A program made the translations under genes and the position numbers. The notes under the pieces are model-generated. The model did no database searches and had not been told where the DNA came from. It was given only the letters and a program-made list of their open reading frames with translations. Of a stretch of DNA of 64,000 bases, positions 1 through 9,007 are shown piece after piece (the stretch's first letter is position 1; each line of letters begins with the position of its first letter). Origin of the DNA: Neisseria mucosa (GTDB lineage: Bacteria; Pseudomonadota; Gammaproteobacteria; Burkholderiales; Neisseriaceae); contig NZ_POWX01000008.1 in the NCBI RefSeq assembly GCF_003044445.1, positions 44,093-108,092 of the forward strand, in the 5' to 3' direction.

Positions 1-116
1 TATTGGGCATTCGTTGAGAATTTGATGCGATAGCAGCTTGATTTGACGCACTCGAATCTGTCTTGTTTTGCGCCTAATTCAATATCGAAAAGACCTCGAA
101 AATACGTATGATGCAA

Positions 117-157
117 AAACGGCCTTATGGGATGAACCATCAAGGCCGTTTGATTTT
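117..157. terminator. hairpin terminator
   Basis: Arms AAACGGCCTT (117-126) and AAGGCCGTTT (142-151) enclose a 15-nt loop and are followed by a T-rich stretch, the shape of an intrinsic terminator for plus-strand transcription coming from outside the window. No gene is seen in 1-492. Confidence 0.6.
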
Positions 158-159
158 TA

Positions 160-262
160 TCCCCGATTAGTGGGGCAAGTCTTCCGACTTCTAACCGAAG
201 AGGGCAACAATGAGTATTGAAATCTTAATCCCCGATTCGTGGGGCAAGTCTTCCGACTGCAC
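160..262 (+). repeat. tandem hairpin repeat, possible sibling sRNAs
   Basis: A ~28-bp unit (CCCCGATTNGTGGGG followed by CAAGTCTTCCGACT) occurs at 161-188 and 231-258 with one or two differences. Each holds a small CCCC/GGGG hairpin, and the second is followed by another short inverted repeat and T-rich DNA. Tandem near-identical stem-loops in an intergenic region resemble sibling small RNAs known in Neisseria, but I cannot match them to a named RNA. The remaining bases up to the rep stop codon contain nothing else I recognise except an uptake sequence at 460-471. Confidence 0.3.
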
Positions 263-492
263 TCGGTTAAAAAATTTCATTATTTTCAGTCTTTTATATG
301 GTTAAGAAAAGTTAGGATTTTCCTTAACCATCAAAAACATTATTTAATAAAATTTTAACTGAAAAGAGCAGCCGAAAGACAGACTTTTCGCTATCCGTCG
401 GAAAACTTGTAAGGCGGATTGTAGCCATGTATTGTACATTCGACAACGCTGCTTTCTATTTCAGACGACCTTTTGCTTGTCCATCTCTCGTT

Positions 493-2493
493 TCAGCCCT
501 TCCCTTTCGCTGCCAACATATCCAGCATCTCTGCAAGGTGGCTTCTGCCCTCTTCCTTACTCACAATCGGCTCGCCGCCTTTGCGCCCTAAAATCTTGAT
601 GTCTTCCTGCGGCATTTCGTCTATGAAGCGGCTGGGCTCGGGGAACTGCCATGTGCCTTGTTTTTTGCGTTTGACGCAGTGGGTCAGCGTAAGCTGGCGT
701 TTGGCGCGGGTGATGCCGACGTACATCAGGCGGCGTTCTTCTTCGACGTTGTCTTCTTCGATGCTGTCGTTGTGCGGCAGAATGCCCTCTTCGCAGCCGA
801 CGAGGAAAACGTATGGGTATTCCAAACCTTTGGAGGCGTGCAGGGTCGAGAGTTTGACGGCATCGACTTCTTCTTCGCTTTTGCCTTCCAAAAGCGTCAT
901 CAAGGCGACGGTTTGGGCGAGTTCGATGATGTTTTTGCCGTCTTGCTCGCCTTTGCGCTCTAGCCAGCCGGTCAGGTCGCTGACGTTGCGCCATTTGATT
1001 TCGCCGGCTTTACCCTCTTCGCTGGCAAGCAGGTGGTTTTCGTAGTCGATTTCTTTGAGCAGGCTGTTGATGAGTTCGCCCGCTTCGCTGGTTTCGGCTT
1101 TGGCGCGGTAGCTGCCGAACATATCCATAAAGGCTTGCAGGTGTTGGCGGTTGGTGTTGTTCAATAGGGCAAGGGCTTCTTCGGTTTGTGCGGCTTCATA
1201 CAGGCTACATTCGTGTTCGTGCGCGTAGGTGTTGAGCTTGCCCAGCGTTACATCGCCGATGCCGCGTTTGGGCGTGGTGACGGCGCGCAGGAAGGCGGGA
1301 TCGTCGTTGGGGTTGGCAAGCAGGCGCAAATAGGACAAAACGTCTTTGATTTCGGCTTTGTCGAAAAAACTCTGCCCGCCTGAGAGTTGATAAGGAACGC
1401 GCGCGCTGCGCAAGGCTTCTTCAAAAATCCGCGCTTGATGGTTGCCGCGGTATAACACGGCGAAATCGGCGTATTGGGTTTTGTCGCTGCCGACCAGCTT
1501 CTGCTTGACGATTTGGCTGACGACCCAGTCGGCTTCGTGTTGCTCGTTTTGGCAGGCAACGACTTTGACGATTTCGCCTTCGCCGAACTGCGACCAAAGT
1601 TTTTTCGTGAACAGCTTGGGGTTGTTTTCGATGACTTTGTTGGCGATTTTGAGAATCCGCGCGGTGGAGCGGTAGTTTTGCTCCAGCTTGATGACTTTCA
1701 TCTGCGGATAATCTTCCTGCATTTTGCGCAGGTTTTCCATGTTTGCGCCGCGCCATGCGTAGATGGATTGGTCGTCGTCGCCGACGGCGGTAAACATGCC
1801 TTCCGCGCCGGTCAAGAGTTTCATCAGCGTAAATTGGCAGGTGTTGGTGTCCTGACATTCGTCAACCAACAGATAACGCAGCCGCCGCTGCCATTTGTTG
1901 CGCACTTCGCTGTTTTGCTGCAACAGCACGGCGGGCAGGCGGATTAAATCGTCGAAGTCCACCGCCTGATAGCTTTGCAGGGTTTCCTGATAGCTCGCAT
2001 ACACGCGCGCGATTTGTTCTTCCCATGCGTTGGAGGCAGTCTGAAGCACGTCTTCGGGCGTTTTCAAATCGTTTTTCCACAGGGAAATCTGGTGCTGCGC
2101 CTTGAATAAGGCTTCTTTTCCCGTGCCGCTCAAGAGTTCGCCGATGATTTTCGCGCTGTCGGTGGAATCGAGGATAGAGAAGTTTTTTTTGTAACCGATA
2201 TGGTTCGCCTCTTCGCGCAAAATCTTCATGCCCAAAGAATGGAACGTGCAAATCGTCAGCCCGCGCGTTTGCGACTTGGGCAGCATTTTGGCGACGCGCT
2301 CCTGCATTTCCGTGGCGGCTTTATTGGTAAAGGTAATCGCGGCGACGGTATGCGGCAGATAGCCGACGTTGATAATCAAATGCTTGATTTTTTGCGTAAT
2401 CACGCCGGTTTTGCCGCTGCCGGCGCCGGCAAGCACGAGCAGAGGCCCGCCGAGGTATTTGACGGCGGCTTGCTGTTGGGGGTTGAGTTTCAT
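493..2493 (-). CDS. rep: ATP-dependent DNA helicase Rep
   Basis: Superfamily 1A 3'-5' DNA helicase that helps restart and clear replication forks in the cytoplasm. All SF1 motifs are visible in order: Walker A GAGSGKT (residues 23-29), motif II VDECQDT (~214), motif III DDQSIYAWRG (~240), motif IV LEQNYRS, motif V STLHASKGLEYPYVFL and motif VI MYVGITRAKRQL. The length of 666 residues is normal for Rep. It lies downstream of ygfZ on the same strand but is separated from it by an uptake-sequence hairpin, so it probably has its own promoter. UvrD/PcrA is the alternative family; overall length and motif wording favour Rep. Confidence 0.93.
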   Translation of the reverse strand: MKLNPQQQAAVKYLGGPLLVLAGAGSGKTGVITQKIKHLIINVGYLPHTVAAITFTNKAATEMQERVAKMLPKSQTRGLTICTFHSLGMKILREEANHIGYKKNFSILDSTDSAKIIGELLSGTGKEALFKAQHQISLWKNDLKTPEDVLQTASNAWEEQIARVYASYQETLQSYQAVDFDDLIRLPAVLLQQNSEVRNKWQRRLRYLLVDECQDTNTCQFTLMKLLTGAEGMFTAVGDDDQSIYAWRGANMENLRKMQEDYPQMKVIKLEQNYRSTARILKIANKVIENNPKLFTKKLWSQFGEGEIVKVVACQNEQHEADWVVSQIVKQKLVGSDKTQYADFAVLYRGNHQARIFEEALRSARVPYQLSGGQSFFDKAEIKDVLSYLRLLANPNDDPAFLRAVTTPKRGIGDVTLGKLNTYAHEHECSLYEAAQTEEALALLNNTNRQHLQAFMDMFGSYRAKAETSEAGELINSLLKEIDYENHLLASEEGKAGEIKWRNVSDLTGWLERKGEQDGKNIIELAQTVALMTLLEGKSEEEVDAVKLSTLHASKGLEYPYVFLVGCEEGILPHNDSIEEDNVEEERRLMYVGITRAKRQLTLTHCVKRKKQGTWQFPEPSRFIDEMPQEDIKILGRKGGEPIVSKEEGRSHLAEMLDMLAAKGKG

Positions 2494-2567
2494 GGGGAAA
2501 GAGTAGGGGAGTGTGTGAGGAAGAATTATATAACAGCCATCGAAAAGAGATGTAAGGAGGGGACAAA

Positions 2568-2609
2568 AGGTCGTCTGAAACCTTATTTCAAAAAGATTTC
2601 AGACGACCT
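2568..2609. terminator. inverted DUS-pair terminator
   Basis: AGGTCGTCTGAA at 2568-2579 and its reverse complement at 2598-2609 form a 12-bp stem just after the ygfZ stop codon. Paired uptake sequences acting as terminators are typical of Neisseria. The dialect is AGGTCGTCTGAA. Confidence 0.75.
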
Positions 2610-2625
2610 TGTTATCGCGGACGGG

Positions 2626-3483
2626 CTATTCTTCAGAAATGGAAAAGAAAAGTTTTTCCTGTTTCAATACGTTGCCGTCTGCATCCGTAAGAGGAGATTG
2701 CGCTGCGGAAAACTTGATGACGGCAAGGCTTAAGCTGCCGTTTTCAGTTAGCGCAGTGTTGATGATTTGTCCGGCTTCCGCACCTTCGGAAACCACGCCT
2801 ACACCTGCTGCTTCCAATGAATCTCCGCTCAATACCGCCAGCCGGCGTTTTACTTGGCCTCGATATTGGGCGCGCGCAATAATTTCTTGACCGGGATAGC
2901 AGCCTTTTTTGAAATGTACGCCGCCGATGATGTGTTGGTTGAGCATTTGTGCAACAGCGGTTTCTTTGGTCGCGGCAGAAATCCATGGATAGCCGCTGCG
3001 AATTTCGTGCAGATTCCACGCATTTTCGGCTTGGGCATCATATTCGGGGAGCTGCGCCGCCTCACCGATTTTCAGACGACCTTTATGGGGTAGGGGAATG
3101 GTATATACACCGTTTTCCAGTGATGCCTCGAAAGAAAGGTTGGGTGAGTCGGGCGGGGTAGCATGGCAGCTTTCATCGAGCATGCCTGCAACGGCAAAAT
3201 CGGGTAGGGGGGTAAATTCGACTTTGGCGCGTAATACGAACATACGCAGCCGTTTCACGATAGATTCAGCCAAATCCGCCGCCATGACCAGCAATAAATC
3301 TTCCCCTCGGTTTAATACAATCATATTCGCCAAAACACGTCCCTTAGGTGTGTTGTAAGTCGCGTAGCAGGCATGATTTACAGGTAAGTGATTAATGTCA
3401 TTAGATAGTTGGCCATGGAGAAATGAAGCGCGATCTTCTCCGCCGACACGGATGACGCTGAAAAAAGGTAAACGGCTTTGCAT
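2626..3483 (-). CDS. ygfZ: YgfZ/GcvT folate-binding protein
   Basis: Folate-dependent protein of the GcvT-like fold involved in assembly or repair of Fe-S enzymes. The family signature KGCYPGQE is at about residue 195, with the usual N-terminal opening in which a short helix precedes GGEDRASFLHGQLSND. At 285 residues it is somewhat shorter than the E. coli protein. An uptake sequence (3071-3082) lies inside the coding sequence. It is a single gene transcribed away from the ArsC-like gene. Confidence 0.88.
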   Translation of the reverse strand: MQSRLPFFSVIRVGGEDRASFLHGQLSNDINHLPVNHACYATYNTPKGRVLANMIVLNRGEDLLLVMAADLAESIVKRLRMFVLRAKVEFTPLPDFAVAGMLDESCHATPPDSPNLSFEASLENGVYTIPLPHKGRLKIGEAAQLPEYDAQAENAWNLHEIRSGYPWISAATKETAVAQMLNQHIIGGVHFKKGCYPGQEIIARAQYRGQVKRRLAVLSGDSLEAAGVGVVSEGAEAGQIINTALTENGSLSLAVIKFSAAQSPLTDADGNVLKQEKLFFSISEE

Positions 3484-3603
3484 AGGGAATCCTTCTATAA
3501 CCTGTTTCCCGATTAAGGGATTGCGGATAGGTATTCTAGCTTATTTCACTTGGGGAATGTAGTAAAATGAGAGCTTACCAAGCATCAGCAAGAAAGAAAC
3601 AGC

Positions 3604-3957
3604 ATGATTGAATTATACGGAATCACAAATTGCGACACAGTTAAAAAGGCACGCAACTGGTTGGCTGAAAATAATATTGTGTACGAATTTTCCGATTTTA
3701 AGAAAAACGCCCCAAGCGAGGCAGTTATCCGTCAATGGTTGGAACAGGTTCCTTTGGAAATCCTGCTCAACAAACGTGGTACGACATGGCGCAAACTTGA
3801 CGATGCAGACCGTCAAGCAGCCGAAAATAATCTGGACGAGGCAGTCCGACTGATGGAGGAAAATCCAAGTTTGATCAAACGTCCGGTTTTGCGTAAAGAC
3901 GGCAGGGTTTACGTCGGATTTTCTGTTGAAAACTATCAGAAGATTTTTTCGGAATAA
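3604..3957 (+). CDS. ArsC/Spx-family thioredoxin-fold reductase
   Basis: Small 117-residue thioredoxin-fold protein of the ArsC-like/YffB group. The redox cysteine sits in the N-terminal TNCDT motif (Cys10), followed by the family block VxxFSDFKK and the RGTTWRKL segment. Proteins of this group are monothiol-type reductases of uncertain substrate; it is not a true arsenate reductase on sequence alone. The start ATG has the RBS-like AGAAAG 4-9 nt upstream. It is followed after 81 nt by the PpiD-like gene on the same strand. Confidence 0.85.
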   Translation: MIELYGITNCDTVKKARNWLAENNIVYEFSDFKKNAPSEAVIRQWLEQVPLEILLNKRGTTWRKLDDADRQAAENNLDEAVRLMEENPSLIKRPVLRKDGRVYVGFSVENYQKIFSE

Positions 3958-4038
3958 AACGTCGTCTGAAAGATGCGGATTCCTTGAAAAAACGCTACAA
4001 TGCGCGCTTGCCATTAACCATTACGCCCTCAAACCAAT

Positions 4039-5574
4039 ATGTTCCATACCGTTGAAAAATATAAAACTCCCGCCCAAATCCTACTGGGTCTGATTGCGTT
4101 GACCTTTATCGGCTTTGGTGTTGAAACTGCGAGAAACTCCAGCTCCGACTATATCGTTAAGGTCGGCAGCGAAAAAATAAGCGATCATACCTTGAATAAT
4201 GCCGTACAGGCGGAACAGGCCGCAGGCGGCGGGCAAAGCCGCGAAGCTATATTTAGCGGACTGGTTCAGCGTGCCTATCTGAAAGAGGGCGCAAAGATGA
4301 TGGGCATAGATGTGTCTATGGATCAGGTTAAGCAGGCTATTGTCGATGATCCGGCATTTCATGATGCCAACGGTAAATTCAGTCAGGCATTGTTTACGCA
4401 ATATCTGAGCCAACGCCATATGTCCGAAGACCAATTTATCGATGATTTACGAGAGCAGTTTGCCTTACAAAATTTGATTAACTTGGTTCAGAACGGGGCA
4501 ATTATCAGCGATTCTCAAGCAGAGCAGCTGATTAAGCTGACTCAGTCAAACCGTACCATCCGTTCATTTACATTCAGCCCGGAAACATTTGCGGCACAAG
4601 TCAAAACGGATGATGCCACTTTGCAACGTTATTATGAATCGCATAAAAAAGATTATCTGATTCCCCAAGCTGTGAAGCTTGAATACGTTGCCCTGAATGC
4701 AGCTCATTTGGCGGAGAAGCAAAGCGTCAGTGCGGATGAAGTCAAAAAAGCATTTGACGAAGAAGTTGCCGCATTGCCACAAAATGCTCCTAAGCCTGAG
4801 TTTGACAAAGAAAAAGCACGCATTGAGGCTGCTTTGAAACTTAAAAAAGCCTCCGCTGATTTTAATGCCGCCAAAGAAAACCTTGCTGAAGAAGCGTTTA
4901 ATCATCCGAATTCCTTAGATGAGGCGGCGAAAAAACTAGGTTTGAAAATCGAAACTTCCGATCAATGGCTGACGCAGGCCGATGCCAAAGCGGCAGGTAT
5001 GCCCGATGCGTTGATTAGCGCGGCATTCAGCGAAGATGTCTTGAAGAAAAAACACAATTCAGACATTATCAATATTGACAACAATACTGTTTGGGTCGTT
5101 CGCGCCAAAGAAGTCCGTGAAGAAAAAACAGCCGGATTTGCCGAAGCGAGAGATAAAGTTCAGGCTGCCTATGTCCGTAGCGAATCTGTTAAACTTGCCG
5201 AGAAGAAAGCGCAAGAAACTTTGGCGGACTTGAAAGCAGGAAAGAACGTAGATTTACAATGGTCGCCCGTTGAGCAATTGTCAGCACAGGACGCTCGAAA
5301 ATCCATGCCGCCCGAAGCCTACAACGAATTGGTCAAAGCCCGCCCTGCGAATGGCAAACCGGCTTTTGCTTTGTTGGAAGGGTTGCCTTCGCCGGTTATT
5401 ATGGAAGTTCAAAGCATTGCTGCACCGGAAAATGTTTCAGCACAAATTCCCGCTGCCAAACAGGCTTTGGTACAAAATCAATCTGCCAATATATTCAGCC
5501 GGTTGCTGCAATATCTGAGTAAGCAGATTGAGCAGGTTCAAGGTTCGCAAAAACTGGATAATTCTGCCGAATAA
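4039..5574 (+). CDS. ppiD: PpiD-type periplasmic chaperone/PPIase
   Basis: Inner-membrane anchored periplasmic folding factor of the SurA/PpiD family (511 residues). A short cytoplasmic N-terminus (MFHTVEKYKTPAQ) is followed by one hydrophobic anchor (residues ~13-30), a SurA_N-type helical region (~35-170), then a divergent parvulin-like core and long Lys/Ala-rich helices. The anchor and its position are typical of PpiD. The parvulin active-site residues are not obvious, so it may act purely as a chaperone, as reported for several PpiD relatives. Confidence 0.8.
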   Translation: MFHTVEKYKTPAQILLGLIALTFIGFGVETARNSSSDYIVKVGSEKISDHTLNNAVQAEQAAGGGQSREAIFSGLVQRAYLKEGAKMMGIDVSMDQVKQAIVDDPAFHDANGKFSQALFTQYLSQRHMSEDQFIDDLREQFALQNLINLVQNGAIISDSQAEQLIKLTQSNRTIRSFTFSPETFAAQVKTDDATLQRYYESHKKDYLIPQAVKLEYVALNAAHLAEKQSVSADEVKKAFDEEVAALPQNAPKPEFDKEKARIEAALKLKKASADFNAAKENLAEEAFNHPNSLDEAAKKLGLKIETSDQWLTQADAKAAGMPDALISAAFSEDVLKKKHNSDIINIDNNTVWVVRAKEVREEKTAGFAEARDKVQAAYVRSESVKLAEKKAQETLADLKAGKNVDLQWSPVEQLSAQDARKSMPPEAYNELVKARPANGKPAFALLEGLPSPVIMEVQSIAAPENVSAQIPAAKQALVQNQSANIFSRLLQYLSKQIEQVQGSQKLDNSAE

Positions 5575-5635
5575 AACGGCACATTTTAAGCAAACGGTCG
5601 GATATTCGCGACCGTTTCGTTTACAAAGCCCTCAA

Positions 5636-5647
5636 AGGTCGTCTGAA
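5636..5647 (+). repeat. DNA uptake sequence upstream of recR
   Basis: Perfect AGGTCGTCTGAA 3 nt before the recR start codon. Further core-region copies are at 460-471, 2568-2579, 2598-2609, 3071-3082, 6296-6307 and 6312-6323. Confidence 0.9.
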
Positions 5648-5650
5648 AAA

Positions 5651-6271
5651 ATGAGTAAATCACCCGATGCGTTGACACGCCTGATTAACGCTTTGAAAGT
5701 TCTGCCCAATGTCGGTCCCAAGTCTGCACAAAGGATGGCACATCAACTTTTGCAGCATAAACGGCAGGAAGCCGAAAATTTGGTTGAGGCTTTGCAATAC
5801 GCTTTGTTGCAAGTTCAGCATTGCCAGATGTGCAACAATTTTTGCGAAAGTGATTTATGCGAGATTTGTTCCGATGCCAACCGTGATCCCCGCAGGCTGA
5901 TGATAGTCCATATGCCTGCCGATGTTTCTAATATGGAAACAGCCAATTGCCATGACGGACTTTATTTCGTTTTAATGGGGCAGGTCAGTCCTGCCCAAGG
6001 CATGGATATTTCTCATATTTCTTTAGACAAACTGGTTGCACGCCTACAAAACAGCGAAGTGGAAGAAATTATTATCGCAACCAACTTTACCGCCGAAGGT
6101 GATGCGACAGCCTATGTGTTGGCGGAATTATTCAAACCTTTACCCTATAAAGTCAGCCGCCTTGCACGAGGCATTCCTTTAGGCGGAGAGCTTGAATACG
6201 TCGATGCGGGCACTTTGGCACAGGCAGTATATGAACGGCGTATGTTGAAAACCGATTCAATGGAAGAGTAG
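5651..6271 (+). CDS. recR: recombination mediator RecR
   Basis: RecR acts with RecF/RecO to load RecA on gapped DNA. The 206-residue protein shows the N-terminal helix-hairpin-helix (LPNVGPKSAQRMAHQLL), the four-cysteine zinc module CQMCNNFCESDLCEIC (~61-76), the Toprim region and the C-terminal ARGIPLGGELEYVD Walker-like element. The ATG at 5651 gives the normal length; a longer in-frame reading from 5528 would run through the ppiD end and is rejected. Confidence 0.95.
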   Translation: MSKSPDALTRLINALKVLPNVGPKSAQRMAHQLLQHKRQEAENLVEALQYALLQVQHCQMCNNFCESDLCEICSDANRDPRRLMIVHMPADVSNMETANCHDGLYFVLMGQVSPAQGMDISHISLDKLVARLQNSEVEEIIIATNFTAEGDATAYVLAELFKPLPYKVSRLARGIPLGGELEYVDAGTLAQAVYERRMLKTDSMEE

Positions 6272-6295
6272 GGCAATCAACGCTAACAATGACAA

Positions 6296-6323
6296 AGGTC
6301 GTCTGAAAATGTTCAGACGACCT
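6296..6323. terminator. inverted DUS-pair terminator
   Basis: AGGTCGTCTGAA (6296-6307) and its complement (6312-6323) with a 4-nt loop form a strong hairpin between the convergent recR and the small secreted-protein gene, serving both directions. Confidence 0.85.
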
Positions 6324-6363
6324 TTGTTATGAAAACATGATGTAATGAAATCAATCGGATAAA

Positions 6364-6648
6364 TTATTTACAGTTTACACCTTGAATTTGCGGAGACGAA
6401 CCGTTGCCGACTTTAAATGTACAGGTTGTCGCGCTGTTGCCGGATACAGTAACAATCCCGCTACCCGCATTCAGGCTGACAGGCTCTTTAACACCCATCC
6501 CGACTGCAGTCGCAGCCAGTTTTTGGACGTCTGCATCAGAGTAAGATGTGTTATTTGAACTAATTTTGATTTCTTTTGCGTATGAATTGGCACTCAAAGC
6601 CAAGCCGGCAGCAATGATGGGCAAAACCAAAATTTTACTGATTTTCAT
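6364..6648 (-). CDS. small secreted protein
   Basis: A 94-residue protein with a clear Sec signal peptide (positively charged start, hydrophobic core, cleavage after NSYA at ~24) and a mature part with two cysteines (STATTCTF-like and VNCK ends) that could form a disulfide in the periplasm. RBS-like AGGAAACAACCTC lies upstream. I do not recognise a family with certainty; it looks like a small Neisseria periplasmic or outer-membrane associated protein. Confidence 0.7.
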   Translation of the reverse strand: MKISKILVLPIIAAGLALSANSYAKEIKISSNNTSYSDADVQKLAATAVGMGVKEPVSLNAGSGIVTVSGNSATTCTFKVGNGSSPQIQGVNCK

Positions 6649-6861
6649 GAGGTTGTTTCCTTTTTTAATATCGGTAGTGTGTACCGTTTGCTCAGAATAA
6701 GGCCATATGACGGATTATGCAAGTCTCAGGGCGAAATTTACGGTACTTGGCAATTTGACCGTCGGCATTTACATACGGATGTCGGCTTATCGGAATGACT
6801 CGGACTAGGACGGTATTTTACGGTACAATATTCGATTTTCAACATACACTGGAGCATTCGG
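6649..6861. promoter_or_regulatory. divergent intergenic region
   Basis: Gap between the minus-strand secreted-protein gene and lolC. On the plus strand TACAAT (6824-6829) is a good -10 hexamer for lolC, though I see no convincing -35. No other feature is recognised. Confidence 0.35.
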
Positions 6862-8112
6862 ATGGTTTCTTTGGAAACATGGATCGGACTTCGCTATCTC
6901 AGGGCGAAAAAACGCAATGGATTCATGTCGTTTATCACCATGATTTCAATTATCGGTATTGCATTAGGCGTTACCGCGCTGATTACCGTACTGTCTGTAA
7001 TGAACGGTTTTCAAAAGGAAATCAGAGGGCAGTTACTGAATGTCGCCCCTCATGCTGAAATCGGTTATTACGATAATGGCAATGGGTTAGGGTGGCAAAA
7101 CCTTCGTGAAATCGTCAAAGATAAAAAAGAAGTGCTGGCAAGCGCGCCTTACATATCCGATCAAGCCTTACTTGCCAATGCGGGGGAAGTTAGAGGGGTT
7201 CAAATCCGCGGTATCTTACCATCCGAAGAAAAGAATGTTGTAGATTATGGAAAAGATATGCCTGCGGGCAGTTTTGACAGCCTGAAACCCGGTAACTTCG
7301 ATATCATTTTAGGAGAAGGCCTGGCTCAAGCTTTAGGCGCGGAAGTCGGAGGAAAAGTTACCGTTATCACCCCTGAGGGCAATGTTACCCCCGCAGGCGT
7401 CGTACCTCGTCTGAAACAGTTCAACGTCGTAGGCTTAGTCAAAACTGGCGTATATGAAGTAGACAATTCCCTGGCAATGACGCATATCCAAGATGCCCAA
7501 GTATTGTATAGATTGGGTGAAAATTTCGGCGGGCTGCGCCTGAAACTGGCTGACCCGCAAAATGCTCCCTCGTTTACTGCAAATTTAATCCCGCCTTCCA
7601 AAAAAGATTCAATTTGGGTCAGAGACTGGACGTTCAATAACCGCAGCTACTTTGAAGCAGTAGAGTTGGAAAAACGCATGATGTTCATCATCCTGACATT
7701 GATTATCGCCGTTGCAGCCTTCAATTTGGTATCGTCCTTAGTGATGGCGGTAACGGAGAAACAAGCCGATATTGCCATTTTGCGCACATTGGGTCTTGCG
7801 CCATCAGGAGTTATGAAAATTTTCATGGTACAAGGGGCTTTTGCAGGCTTTTTTGGAACGCTTATCGGCGTGGTATGCGGCGTATTACTGGGTTGGAACG
7901 TCGGTAAAATCGTTGCATTCTTTGAAAAACTTTTCGGCGTCCACCTTATCAACTCACAAATCTATTTTATCGACTATTTACCCAGCGACGTAAACATGCG
8001 AGATGTGGCGGTTATTTCCTGTATTTCTTTAGGATTGTCATTCCTTGCCACACTTTATCCAAGTTGGCGTGCAGCCAAAACACAACCGGCGGAGGCCTTA
8101 CGATATGAATAA
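6862..8112 (+). CDS. lolC: lipoprotein-releasing ABC transporter permease
   Basis: Membrane subunit of the LolCDE machine that extracts outer-membrane lipoproteins from the inner membrane. The 416-residue protein starts with the family signature ETWIGLRYLRAKKRNGFMSFI, then TM1 (~25-48), a large periplasmic MacB-PCD domain, and three C-terminal FtsX-like TM segments from ~270 with PSGVMKIF and the terminal PAEALRYE. The gene overlaps lolD by 8 nt. Neisseria commonly has a single LolC/LolE-type permease, so lolC or lolF are equivalent names here. Confidence 0.93.
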   Translation: MVSLETWIGLRYLRAKKRNGFMSFITMISIIGIALGVTALITVLSVMNGFQKEIRGQLLNVAPHAEIGYYDNGNGLGWQNLREIVKDKKEVLASAPYISDQALLANAGEVRGVQIRGILPSEEKNVVDYGKDMPAGSFDSLKPGNFDIILGEGLAQALGAEVGGKVTVITPEGNVTPAGVVPRLKQFNVVGLVKTGVYEVDNSLAMTHIQDAQVLYRLGENFGGLRLKLADPQNAPSFTANLIPPSKKDSIWVRDWTFNNRSYFEAVELEKRMMFIILTLIIAVAAFNLVSSLVMAVTEKQADIAILRTLGLAPSGVMKIFMVQGAFAGFFGTLIGVVCGVLLGWNVGKIVAFFEKLFGVHLINSQIYFIDYLPSDVNMRDVAVISCISLGLSFLATLYPSWRAAKTQPAEALRYE

Positions 8113-8791
8113 CAATATAGTATTGAAATGCACAAATATCGGAAAAAGTTACCGGGACGGTTCATTAAACGTACAAGTATTGAAAAACCTGAATCTTGAA
8201 GTAAAAGAAGGAGAAGGAATCAGTATTATCGGTTCGTCAGGTAGCGGTAAATCAACCCTTTTACATATTTTAGGCGGCTTGGACAAACCATCAGAGGGGA
8301 AAATTACCCTGATGAATCGGGATATAAGCGATATGTCTCAAAGAAAACTGGGAGAATTACGCAATAATTATCTGGGTTTTGTTTACCAATTCCATCATTT
8401 GCTACCTGAATTTTCTGCACTTGAAAACGTAATGATGCCGCTTTTAATCGGCAAAAAAAACAAAGCGGAAGCAGAAACGCAAGCTGCCGATATGCTTGAA
8501 AAAGTTGGATTGAAACAAAGGATATTACATCGTCCAAGCGAACTGTCAGGAGGTGAAAGACAGCGCGCTGCCATTGCAAGAGCCTTAGTTACACGCCCCA
8601 AATGCCTTCTGGCTGATGAACCGACAGGTAATTTAGATAGGAAAAATGCCCAAAACATTTTGGACATGATGATGGACCTGAAAACAGAATTAAATACAAG
8701 CCTGATTGTTGTTACTCACGATGATGAGCTTGCCATGCGGTTTGAAAGAGTAATGACCATGCAGGATGGACATTTACAAAGTAAGGCATAA
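8105..8791 (+). CDS. lolD: lipoprotein-releasing ABC transporter ATPase
   Basis: ATP-binding subunit partner of LolC (228 residues). Walker A GSSGSGKST, Q-loop FVYQFHHLLPEF, ABC signature LSGGERQR, Walker B CLLADEPTGNLD and the switch histidine VVTHDDE are all present. The start at 8105 overlaps lolC; a longer reading from 8045 lies inside lolC and is unlikely. It ends 6 nt before the dif-like site, so it is the last core gene before the island. Confidence 0.95.
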   Translation: MNNNIVLKCTNIGKSYRDGSLNVQVLKNLNLEVKEGEGISIIGSSGSGKSTLLHILGGLDKPSEGKITLMNRDISDMSQRKLGELRNNYLGFVYQFHHLLPEFSALENVMMPLLIGKKNKAEAETQAADMLEKVGLKQRILHRPSELSGGERQRAAIARALVTRPKCLLADEPTGNLDRKNAQNILDMMMDLKTELNTSLIVVTHDDELAMRFERVMTMQDGHLQSKA

Positions 8792-8797
8792 TGTATA

Positions 8798-8825
8798 AGT
8801 TCACATAATGCATACTATGTAAATT
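8798..8825 (+). other. dif-like site (island boundary)
   Basis: The 28 bp agree with the Neisseria dif site as I recall it at about 23 positions: AGTTC-CATAATG- on one arm and an ATGT-containing other arm, with mismatches mostly in the second half. GGI-type islands insert at dif through XerC/XerD and are flanked by one perfect and one imperfect copy. The position between lolD and island genes fits the imperfect island-side copy, or a replaced one. Confidence 0.75.
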
Positions 8826-9007
8826 TCAAAAATAATCAAGAATATAGGCCAAATGCTTTTCCCACATAGCATGTCAGCAATTACTGTTTTTTAGGTATAG
8901 TATGATAGTAAACCTTTTATGTAATTAAAGTCAACCATAGGTATTTCTAAGATTTTGTTGTAATTTTTAAATTTTAAGAAGACTTTGTCTTATAATCATT
9001 TCATAAT

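Noticed and set aside
493..2251. Long Arg-rich ORFs antisense or out of frame to rep
   Set aside because: Low-complexity compositions caused by codon bias of the true gene; no start signals or family motifs.
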